In this document: one piece after another, positions 26,993-34,685 of the stretch
How the letters are laid out: each line of letters opens with the position of its first letter
Position numbering within the stretch: position 1 is the first letter of the stretch
Source of the DNA: Paenibacillus lutimineralis
GTDB taxonomy: Bacteria; Bacillota; Bacilli; Paenibacillales; Paenibacillaceae
NCBI RefSeq assembly: GCF_003991425.1
Contig: NZ_CP034346.1
Coordinates: 1,835,501 to 1,899,500 of the forward strand
Direction: 5' to 3'
Length of the DNA: 64,000 bases
Notes under the pieces: generated by a model
Seen by the model: only the letters and a program-made list of their open reading frames with translations
Told to the model about the DNA's origin: nothing
The model's database searches: none
Made by a program: the position numbers and the translations under genes

Positions 26993-27193
26993 ATGGATGA
27001 GCTTACATCAAAAATACTTAGTTTTAGGGATCAAAGAAACTGGGGACAGTTTCATGACGCTAAGGATTTAGCGATTTCACTATCACTTGAAGCGAGCGAA
27101 CTGTTAGAGCTATTTCAATGGAAGCGAAGTGACGATGTTGTTAAGGAAAAATGGAAGATATTAAAGATGAATTTTATGTTTACTTATTCTTAA
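26993..27193 (+). pseudogene. Truncated MazG-like nucleotide pyrophosphohydrolase
   Basis: Starts at ATG 26993 with GGAGGG at 26979. The first 50 residues match a MazG-like protein (ILSFRDQRNWGQFHDAKDLA, then EASELLELFQWK), closely similar to the intact copy at 30634. After KEK the frame slips: a neighbouring frame continues with MEDIKDEFYVYLF, where the family has the metal-binding E-x-x-D helix, and then soon ends. The protein therefore lacks its second catalytic half. I read it as a frameshifted pseudogene. It lies divergent to the intact DUF2075 gene. Confidence 0.75.
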
Positions 27194-27286
27194 TACTAAG
27201 TTGCTCAATTATGTGAGAAAGAAGATTAGAAAAAATATTATGGACAAGTTGAATTTTTTGATTTAATGATTTTTTCTGGTAACTCA

Positions 27287-27319
27287 AAAAAAGCTGATCG
27301 GAATCCGATCAGCTTTTTT
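27287..27319. terminator. Bidirectional terminator
   Basis: AAAAAAGCTGATCGG (27287-27301) pairs perfectly with CCGATCAGCTTTTTT (27305-27319) over a 3-base loop. It serves the MazG remnant from the left and the XRE gene from the right; the XRE stop codon lies at its edge. Confidence 0.93.
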
Positions 27320-27665
27320 AACTATTTCCATCGATTCGCCTAAAAATTTCAATTAGTATGTTTCGGACCATCTCAATATCTTTTGGATCACGTTGTCTCA
27401 GTAAAGAGATAACATCTTTCAAAGTCGATTCCTCTGGCAGTTCTTCCTGTTCCTTCAAATATGTAAAAAGTTCATAAACTCCAACATCTAAGGCATTAGC
27501 AATCTTCTCCAGATTTTTCATGGAAACATTACGTTCGGCTCGTTCAATAAAACCTATATAACTTATATTGAAGCCAGCCTTCTCTGCCAAGGCTTCTTGA
27601 GACAGTCCCCTTAATTTACGAAGATCCTTTATACGTGTTCCTACTAATTTTAGAATATCTGACAT
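27318..27665 (-). CDS. XRE-family helix-turn-helix regulator
   Basis: 115 residues. The N-terminal 65 residues form a Cro/C1-type HTH (RIKDLRKLRGLSQEALAEKA, then ISYIGFIERAERNVSMKNLE, then KIANALDVGVYELF). The helical C-terminal tail has charged residues (EESTLKDVISLLRQRDPKDIE) that may dimerise. The start has a minus-strand AGAGAGGTG ribosome site. Such small XRE proteins often control restriction or defence genes (known), and this one sits between the DUF2075 module and the HEPN-like/DUF2357 genes, with AT-rich intergenic DNA at 27666-27767 as a possible operator region. Confidence 0.9.
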   Translation of the reverse strand: MSDILKLVGTRIKDLRKLRGLSQEALAEKAGFNISYIGFIERAERNVSMKNLEKIANALDVGVYELFTYLKEQEELPEESTLKDVISLLRQRDPKDIEMVRNILIEIFRRIDGNS

Positions 27666-27767
27666 CGTTACACCTCTCTTTATTAGAAGTGTAGGGAATA
27701 TTTTGAATTGAAATAATACATAGATAATAAGTTATTTGAAATAAATACTACTATGTAGTAATATTAT

Positions 27768-27890
27768 TTATGTATCGTATGTTAAAATTAGATATCTATT
27801 CATCTTAAGTATTGTTTTTTTGATTCTGTTTGAAGACTGTGATACATCTATTTCTAATGCATCTGCAATTTTGGTAAGGTCAATTAAGCG
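27768..27890 (-). pseudogene. Possible XRE regulator remnant
   Basis: A minus-strand frame contains RLIDLTKIADALEIDVSQSS, which matches the last helix of an XRE HTH (compare LEKIANALDVGVYELF in the intact regulator next to it), then runs on to a stop at 27768. No start or earlier HTH helices are present. It looks like the leftover end of a second XRE gene, possibly a decayed paralogue. Confidence 0.4.
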
Positions 27891-27941
27891 AAACAATCGC
27901 AGTTGAGGAATCGCCAATAACTGCAATAGGAGCTGAAGCTT

Positions 27942-28436
27942 GTGAATCATTCAACCTCCATCGACGAATGCAGAGATAACATGAATAAGCTGTTAACCAT
28001 TCAGGAACGAAGCCCGATTCAAGCCAAATGCATGATCAAGATGCAGCAGCTCGCGCAGATCCACATGAACTCTGCAGCCCGGATGATGCATCCGACCTCC
28101 GCCTATGTATGCATTTTGTTTAGCGATCGAGCATTAGAGTACATGCTCAAGGCATTGTATATGGAGGAGAACAACTACATGTTTCCTCCACCTTCGTTTA
28201 CGCTTCAGGATGTCATCCATCTAACGGCACAGGACTCCGTCCCGGATTTGGATAGAGTGATGTTTATGCATACCATTCATTTTCTGGCCGGCTGCAATGA
28301 TGTTTCCTTTCTTCGGCTGATGCGCTCCTCGCAGCTTCAGAAGATACTGAACCAAGTGGACGAAGTGTTGCTTCACCTGTCGAACAGAATCGCATCCCAT
28401 CCTTCTGAGTCGTATCGCTCTATTTTTCCTAATTAA
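27942..28436 (+). CDS. HEPN-like hypothetical protein
   Basis: 164 residues starting at a GTG with AGGAG nine bases upstream. It is almost all helical. The segment YVCILFSDRALEYMLKALYM followed by a loop and a second helix pair resembles the core of HEPN proteins (compare the usual AQQAAEKALKALL helix). I do not see a clear R-x4-6-H ribonuclease motif, so catalytic activity is doubtful. GC is higher than in the TIR region. It lies just upstream of the broken DUF2357 nuclease on the same strand and may have been part of its operon. The HEPN assignment is tentative. Confidence 0.55.
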   Translation: MNHSTSIDECRDNMNKLLTIQERSPIQAKCMIKMQQLAQIHMNSAARMMHPTSAYVCILFSDRALEYMLKALYMEENNYMFPPPSFTLQDVIHLTAQDSVPDLDRVMFMHTIHFLAGCNDVSFLRLMRSSQLQKILNQVDEVLLHLSNRIASHPSESYRSIFPN

Positions 28437-28675
28437 AATGTGAGCTAGTCAGTGAAGCCGAGCAAGAGGGAGACACGTCTGAGTGTTTGATTCTAGAGAA
28501 GGCAGCCGAAGGGCTGTTTCTTGGAGCGAAGTCGGCGATGGAAAGCTCGGAATGGCTGAAGTGCCATTTACCGTTTTGCAAGGAGGCGTTCCGCCATTGG
28601 CGGATCAAATCCGTGCTATCTCGCCTCTGGCAAACGATGACGAGGCTAACAGAGAACCTATATATGGGGTGATTA
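28433..28675 (+). other. Open frame with coding character, possible fragment
   Basis: A frame open from just after a TAA at 28430 to a TGA at 28673 encodes about 80 residues that look like helical protein (ECLILEKAAEGLFLGAKSAM, then FCKEAFRHWRIKSVLSRLW). No convincing start exists. It may be part of the decayed upstream half of the DUF2357 gene or of another gene. An overlapping frame ending at 28725 is less protein-like. Confidence 0.3.
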
Positions 28676-28721
28676 GTCAGGGAAAATTAAGTCTTCGCCG
28701 AATTTTAGATTGGAAAAGGAA

Positions 28722-30449
28722 ATGAAGGTTGTTGATTTCGCAAGGGTCAAGAAAAGTGGAATAGAAAATATTGCTTATCTAACGAAAAGACCTCATTTGC
28801 TTGTTCCAGACGAGAAAAATGGCTTCATTCATGCTAACGGCCAAAAGTTATCTCCCAGCCATGCCTTGGAAACGAAACGAAGCATCTAGTATGACACATT
28901 GGAGAATCGTTTTGTTCGGTGGGTTTTGCAGCGCGTTTCTACCAAGCTAAATCAGCTTAAAGCCAAGCTATCGGACAAAAACCGTATGCAAGATCCGCTT
29001 CTCCTGAAGCGGTTGAACTTTATGCAAACACAGCTGCAGCGGCTGCTGCGATTGGATTTTCTGAACGTGGGAGAAATGAAGCAACTGTCTGTATCATTAG
29101 TATTGCAAATGGCGCCGGGATACCGAGAAGTTTATCGTAACTATCTGATGCTTATGAAGGGCTTGTCGATCCAGAGCGATTTGTTCAGGCTGTCGATGAA
29201 AGATTTGGCTCAGCTGTATGAGTATTGGTGCTTCTTGAAGATCCATGACCTGCTAAGCCGCAAATATGAATTGATTAAGCAAGACATCATCAAGGTGAAT
29301 CGGACAGGCGTATTCGTGACGCTGGATAAATCGCAGAAGTCACGAATGGTATACCGCAACCGAAGTAATGGGGAAGTTTTTACGCTGTACTATAACTCGT
29401 TACCTAGAGGCGATCGCAGTGCGACGCTCGGGCAGAAGCCTGATAATGTACTCACTTTGAAGAAAAATGAAGCCGCAGTGGAATATAAGTATATTTTTGA
29501 TGCCAAGTATCGATTAAATCCCGCATATGAAGGCACGTCGTATTGCTCTAAATACAAACAGCCTGGTCTGGAAGAGGACGATATCAATACGATGCACCGA
29601 TACCGTGATGCGATTGTTTATGAGGATGGACAAGGACAACAAGAGTTAGAGCGAAGTATGTTCGGAGCTTTTGTTCTGTTCCCTTATCATAACGAGGAGA
29701 AATTCCGAGAGCATCGTTTTTACAAAAGCATCGAGTTAGTGAATGTGGGGGCCTTTCCATTTCTACCAGGATCGACTTCACTTATGGAAGCTTTTTTAGA
29801 TGAGATTATCATGGATAGCCCAGAAAAAGCATATGAGCGTTCCATTAGGCCACGTGGCACTAAGCGTTATTACCAGGACAAATTGACCGGTAAAAACATG
29901 CTAGTAGGCTCACTAAAAGGTCCGACACAATTAAAACAAGCACTTGAATTTAGCTTTTATCATATGCTATTAAAAAATATATCCAATCACCAAATTCTTA
30001 CGCAGATTGAATACATTGCACTCTATCAATCTAAGGGAAGATTCTCTGCCACAGGAGAGACAGGGGTCTACTGGTATGGTCGTATATCCGATTGGAAGGT
30101 GCTTCGCCGCAAGGAAATCACCGAACGACTGGCAACCCCAGGAACTGAAGAACAATTATATGTGAAATTTACGATCGAGAAATGGATGAAGAGAGATAAA
30201 TCTATAGTTCCAGGGGGACGTGGAATCCATACCGTACTATGTACATCTAAATATATGTTTGATAGAGCGGTTGAAATAGCTGAGTTTAAATTAGAGGTTG
30301 AAGAAGATCTTATCAAGTGGCGGGAACAAAGGCGATTGGGTACTGTTAAAGTGGAATTGGATCATGAAGAGGTAGATTTAGCGAAGAGAGTATTGAGTAT
30401 TCATGGTGAAAGTTTTGAGGGAGAAGTGGAAGGAGATTCAACACATTAG
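28722..30449 (+). pseudogene. DUF2357/DUF524-type nuclease gene interrupted by an in-frame stop
   Basis: Reading from ATG 28722, the frame gives 55 residues (VDFARVKKSGIENIAYLTKR) and meets TAG at 28887-28889. The same frame then continues with YDTLENRFVRWVL, a hallmark of DUF2357/DUF524 proteins, for more than 510 codons. The downstream part has the PD-(D/E)XK-like core (AVEYKYIFDAKYRL, Asp-x-Lys) expected for DUF524. A TTG at 28899 could in principle restart translation, but it has no ribosome site. Family members are restriction-like, often paired with an McrB-like GTPase; no such partner is present. I read it as a recent nonsense pseudogene, or a gene expressed only as its C-terminal part. 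Confidence 0.7.
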
Positions 30450-30476
30450 GATATAGAATGACGAATTCCTTTTGTG

Positions 30477-30514
30477 AACTTGCCGTTTTGGACAGCACGG
30501 AGAATCGTATCATA
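30477..30514 (-). repeat. Degenerate coding-like repeat, copy A
   Basis: 38 bases that match 34317-34354 at 29 positions (76%). On the minus strand both read as related peptides (YDTILRAVQNGKF here, CDLIHRAIYNGKF there), with differences mostly at third codon positions. They look like remnants of paralogous genes, one on each side of the MazG-DUF2075 module. Confidence 0.45.
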
Positions 30515-30633
30515 AGTAGTTCTAATTAGGATGCATTGCTTTCGTGTAAATCTATTCTATTAGATACAAATGATAATCTACGCTACTACAACAAATAACT
30601 GTTAAAATATTAATGTTGAAAGGAGTATTAATA

Positions 30634-30966
30634 ATGAATGAAGAGATCATCAGAAAGGTTCTTTCCTTTCGTCAAAAACGTAATTGGGAGCAATTCCATA
30701 ATCCAAAGGACTTGGCCATATCAATAAGCATAGAGTCATCTGAACTCCTAGAGAATTTTCAATGGAAATCATCAGAGGAAGCCTTTAGTTTGAATAAAGA
30801 TAATATTGCAGACGAGTTGGCGGATGTACTCATTTATTCGATATATATGGCGGAGAGTTTAAACTTAAGCATTGAAGAGTTGATTCAAAACAAGCTAAAG
30901 AAGAATGAATTAAAGTACCCTGTAGAGAAGGCATATGGAACGAAGGATAAATATACTAACTTGTAG
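30634..30966 (+). CDS. MazG-like nucleotide pyrophosphohydrolase
   Basis: 110 residues from ATG 30634, which has AAAGGAG nine bases upstream; the upstream ATG at 30613 lacks a site. It is an all-alpha MazG-like NTP pyrophosphohydrolase with both metal-binding parts: ESSELLENFQW (E-x-x-E) and ADELADVLIYSIYMAE (E-x-x-D). The expected reaction is hydrolysis of an NTP or modified dNTP to the NMP and pyrophosphate. It stands 12 bases before the decayed DUF2075 gene, the same pairing seen in mirrored form at 24899-27193. MazG in defence islands may clean up damaged nucleotides or lower nucleotide pools; this is inference. Confidence 0.9.
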   Translation: MNEEIIRKVLSFRQKRNWEQFHNPKDLAISISIESSELLENFQWKSSEEAFSLNKDNIADELADVLIYSIYMAESLNLSIEELIQNKLKKNELKYPVEKAYGTKDKYTNL

Positions 30967-30977
30967 AGGTGCAGACA

Positions 30978-32895
30978 ATGATTATTTATAGCAGCAGTGC
31001 TCTTGAATTTCGTGAGAAAGTTGATAGTAACTTACTTACTCTATCGATCGAAGAGGCATTTATCAGAAAGATGGGAAGCGCCCGAGTCGAGGTGAAATAA
31101 GGGTATGGAATAATTCAATGCAATTTATGGAGCGTGTCATTCGCAATTCAAGGATAGCTGACGATTGTGGAATTATGATTGAATATAATATTCCAGTTAC
31201 GAGCAAGAGGGTTGATTTTATCGTAACCGGGCAAGACGATGCCGGATATAATAATTTTATTATCGTAGAGTTGAAGCAATGGGATTTCAGCAAAAGCAAC
31301 AGACCGTGAGGATGTAGTGCTTGCTTATGTTGGAGGAAAAGAAAGAGAAATGACACATCCGTCCTATCAGGCATGGTCTTATCGACAGCACTTAGAGGAT
31401 ATGAATGAGGCTATCCAAAGTCAAAATATTCATAGTTATTCGTGTTCATACCTACATAATTATAGAACTCCACAACCAGATCCACTTCAGAGCCAACAAT
31501 ATCATTCAATCATCAAGAAATCACCATTATTTCTGTCAGAAGATACAATTAAGCTTACAGGAGTTTATCCACAAGCATACCGGCAAAGGAAATGGGATAA
31601 ATCTACTCTATTTAATTGAAAACGGGAAAATTCGCCCTTCCAAGAAGCTAATTGAACATATTGACGGATTATTTAAAGGTAATTCTGAATTCATCTTGCT
31701 AGATGAGCAGAAAATTGCATATGAATCGATTATAAGTGAAGCTAAGGAAATAACAAGTAAGAAGACATTGATCGTAAAAGGTGGACCTGGAACAGGGAAG
31801 TCTGTCATTTCGATGAATGCATTAGGTGGTCTTTTAAAGAAAAAGCTGAATGTAAAGTTTGTTGCTCCCAATGCCTCATTCAGGACAGCTATGGTTGAGA
31901 CTTTAGTTAAACAACAAACTGAAAATAAATCAAGAGCTAGAGGACTATTTGCTGGCTCAGGCCAATTTTACAATTCTCCTGCTGATTTCTTTGACGTCCT
32001 AATCGTTGATGAAGCTCATCGACTTAAGGGGAAGGGCGCATATATGTATCAAGGTGTGAATCAAATCGAGGATATTATTAAATCATCCAAAGTGAATGTA
32101 TTTTTTATTGATGATAATCAGCGTATTAGACCCGATGACATTGGTACAGTTGATGAAATTAAGCGAATCGCAGAAATGAATCATTCACAAGTCTTTGAGT
32201 ACACCTTGTCTGCTCAATTTAGATGTTCGGGGGCAGAAGGATTTCTGAATTGGATTGATCATATTTTCCAGATTAGAGAGACAGGAAACTTTGATGGATG
32301 GGATCAAGATGCGTTTCAGTTCTTATTGATGGATGATCCTAATTCTGTTTATGAACTAATTAAAGAGAAAGTAAGTGAAGGCTACAAAGCTCGAATGCTA
32401 GCGGGGTACGCTTGGGAATGGACGAATGCCAAAGATGGTAATCCAAATGGAGAAATCGAGGATGATATTCCAGAACATGATTTTAAGATGCCTTGGAATG
32501 GACGTGCGCTTTCTACTTGGGCGATTGACGAAAGAGGATTAGAACAAATTGGTTGTGTTCACACCTCGCAGGGGTTGGAATTTGATTATGTTGGTGTCAT
32601 CATCGGTAATGATTTGAAATATGATCCTCGATCGATGCGTATTTATGCTGACTTTGAAGAGTATAAGGACAAACAAGGGAAAAAGGGACTTAAAAAGGAC
32701 AATGATCAACTGACAAAGCTAATTAAAAATATATATAAGGTGTTAATCTCTAGAGGAATGAAAGGCTGTTACCTGTATTGCCGAAACCCGGAGCTGCGAA
32801 ACTACATTGTGGGGCAGTTAGGTAAGGTAATATTGGTAGAAACAACTAAGGAGTATGATGCCATTGTGTCGTCTTATACGGGTTGGAACGATTAG
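30978..32895 (+). pseudogene. DUF2075 nuclease-helicase gene broken by at least three frameshifts
   Basis: Paralogue of the intact minus-strand gene at 24899. The start ATG 30978 (IIYSSSALEF) follows the MazG gene after 11 bases. The frame is lost at about 31066-31075, where a neighbouring frame goes on with RGEIRVWNNSMQF; again at about 31290 after VELKQWDFSK, going on with REDVVLAYVGGKE; and again at about 31555, going on with EFIHKHTGKGNGINLL. From there to 32895 the ATPase part is intact (KGGPGTGKS, VDEAHRLKG, CVHTSQGLEFDYVG). No single protein can be made with both nuclease and helicase halves, though a truncated ATPase from a later start is conceivable. Confidence 0.82.
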
Positions 32896-33116
32896 TTTAT
32901 ACGAAACAATTGCTCTAAGATAGTTCTGTGGTTCAGAGTTATCTTCATTTCTTGCATTGAATAGACCATCCTATGTACAGGAAGAGTTAGAAGACGAGAG
33001 AAGAAGGTTATACTTTTCTTTGAAATCATTCATGTACTGGACCAGCATGTCCTTTTCCAGCACATCGTACTTGTATAGCTTGTTTTGCTTCTGCTGATTT
33101 AAGATTTTGAGTTAAA
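32896..33116 (-). other. Intergenic region with a minus-strand coding fragment
   Basis: No intact gene. On the minus strand, about 33113 to 32970, a frame encodes LKILNQQKQNKLYKYDVLEK and DMLVQYMNDFKEKY before a stop. It is helical and charged, resembling a fragment of a larger protein, but lacks a start. A terminator hairpin bounds it on the right. Confidence 0.3.
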
Positions 33117-33149
33117 AAAAGCCCCAGGAATTATAATCCTTGGGCTTTT
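33117..33149. terminator. Bidirectional terminator
   Basis: AAAAGCCCCAGGA (33117-33129) pairs with TCCTTGGGCTTTT (33137-33149), one mismatch, A tract before and T tract after. It marks the right end of the AT-rich island. Confidence 0.88.
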
Positions 33150-33274
33150 CGTATGGCTATTTTAGCAAAGACCTTATTCAACATCATAACAAATCACCAA
33201 GAAACAGTCTATACTTTTTTTGTCAAATTGCCTATATTGATCATGCAAGAAACTCAATAGAAGGAGGGCGGAAC

Positions 33275-34261
33275 ATGGACGATTGGAGTCATTTATTGCA
33301 GGGAAAGCTTAGGGTTTGGGTAGAACATATTTTTGGAAGGGGTTATTATCCGGAGGAGGCTGTGCAGTTGCGCGGCGGAGCGCAGAAAGTTGTTTATAAG
33401 GTTCGTTGTTCGAACGGCTTTTACTTTATTCTGTATATTTGGGATTTGCGGATGAACTATTTTCGGGAAGAGCTGGAGCAGGAGGAACAATCCGAATCCA
33501 TATCCGGTTTCGGGGGAAAACAATTTCAAACGGTTAACGCATATCTGAGCAAGCTTCAGGTTCGTACACCGGAGATCTATCACTTTGAACCGGGAGAACT
33601 CGAGGGTAAAGCGGATTTCGCATTTGTCGAGTACATAGAAGGAAAGGAAGCCTCGGATTTCTTTCAAGCCGCACCTGAGATTCAAGATCAAGTATTCGAA
33701 TCTCTTTCGGGGATGTTGTACCGAATGCATCAACAGACAAGAGCATACTGGGGGAAACTACATGAACCGATACCGGACGAGCCTTCCGGGTGCCACTTAC
33801 CCATGTTAGCAAAAGTAAACCGACAACTGGAGTATTTGTCTGCATATGTTCCGGAATTTCGGAATCATCACGACAATTTTGTTCAAGTAATAGATGATTT
33901 AGCTGCAAAAATCGAAACGAGATCGTGTTACAGCTTTATCCATGCAGAGCTGGGACCGAACCATGTTCTGATAGATAATCAGTTGCGTCCGTGGTTGATC
34001 GATATCGAAGGTGCATTGTTCTTCGATCCTGAGTACGAGCACAGCTTCATGGAGTTCCGGTTCGACAACTATGGGCGCTACCTGAAGAATAGTAGACTTG
34101 ACCCCAATCGGATGACTTTCTATAAGTTGTACCATCATATTTCATTCAGTGCGGGCCCCCATCGGCTGCTCCAAAGAGGATATCCTGACGCAGAAATAGT
34201 TAAACAAATCATGGTGTTTAATACGCAGAGTGCCTTTCGGATTCTTGAAGATTATTTATAA
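33275..34261 (+). CDS. APH-family (aminoglycoside phosphotransferase-like) kinase
   Basis: 328 residues from the ATG at 33275, which has AAGGAGGG seven bases upstream; an upstream in-frame codon lies in the terminator and is not used. The fold is that of protein-kinase-like small-molecule kinases: an N-lobe lysine region (GAQKVVYKVRC), the catalytic loop with FIHAELGPNHVLI (the family has H-x-D, so Glu replaces the catalytic Asp here, an oddity), and the metal motif WLIDIEGALFFDPEYE. The substrate is unknown; it need not be an antibiotic. It stands alone between terminators. Confidence 0.82.
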   Translation: MDDWSHLLQGKLRVWVEHIFGRGYYPEEAVQLRGGAQKVVYKVRCSNGFYFILYIWDLRMNYFREELEQEEQSESISGFGGKQFQTVNAYLSKLQVRTPEIYHFEPGELEGKADFAFVEYIEGKEASDFFQAAPEIQDQVFESLSGMLYRMHQQTRAYWGKLHEPIPDEPSGCHLPMLAKVNRQLEYLSAYVPEFRNHHDNFVQVIDDLAAKIETRSCYSFIHAELGPNHVLIDNQLRPWLIDIEGALFFDPEYEHSFMEFRFDNYGRYLKNSRLDPNRMTFYKLYHHISFSAGPHRLLQRGYPDAEIVKQIMVFNTQSAFRILEDYL

Positions 34262-34448
34262 ATACAACAAGATATTAGGTGATCTTAGAACGGGCCATCC
34301 ATTCGGAGGGTCTCTAAACTTGCCGTTATAGATAGCGCGATGAATCAAATCACAAATAAAAGGAAACCTTTGGTATCGCAGTTCGGATGCGATAGAGGAT
34401 ATTATCTTTGAACAGGAATTACCAGTGTGGTCGAGTTCATATACTTAT
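34257..34448 (-). pseudogene. Minus-strand coding remnant containing repeat copy B
   Basis: An open minus-strand frame of about 62 codons (SCSKIISSIASELRYQRF, then CDLIHRAIYNGKFRDPPNGW) has no start or ribosome site. It includes positions 34317-34354, the copy B of the repeat described at 30477. It looks like a fragment of a lost gene; the family is not recognised. Confidence 0.35.
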
Positions 34449-34465
34449 AGTGACTTGTATTCTCG

Positions 34466-34507
34466 AACCGCCGCCCCCGCCTACAAACCGGGGAGCGGCG
34501 GTTTTTT
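34466..34507 (+). terminator. Strong intrinsic terminator upstream of the PTS operon
   Basis: AACCGCCGC plus CCCCG (34466-34479) pairs with CGGGG and GCGGCGGTT (34489-34503) with one bulge, followed by TTTTTT. It lies 180 bases before the PRD-regulator gene and 205 bases after the kinase gene, so it could end the kinase transcript or act as a leader attenuator. Confidence 0.85.
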
Positions 34508-34685
34508 GCCTGCACAAACCAATTGATGTCATATTGCCGCATTTACCGCGGAAGGGATCACAAGATTGCTGCATTGAATCGGGAAGGCGTGTGCCGCTAC
34601 AATACAAGTATAGCAAGTTTATCTTGCTTGGCAGTCTTTTAGATAATCGGCATTCCAAAAGTCAGCATGAAGGGAAAGGACGGAG

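Noticed and set aside
28483..28725. 80-codon open frame as a gene
   Set aside because: It overlaps another frame of better coding character and lacks a ribosome site; probably a shadow over decayed sequence.
30978..32895. Frameshifts as sequencing errors
   Set aside because: They cluster in one gene beside other decayed genes, while long genes elsewhere in the window are intact, so true decay is more likely; it cannot be excluded without reads.
34466..34507. Antiterminator (RAT) control of the PTS operon by the PRD protein
   Set aside because: The regulator has DNA-binding HTH domains instead of an RNA-binding CAT domain, so it is an MtlR/LicR-type activator; the hairpin is treated as a plain terminator.
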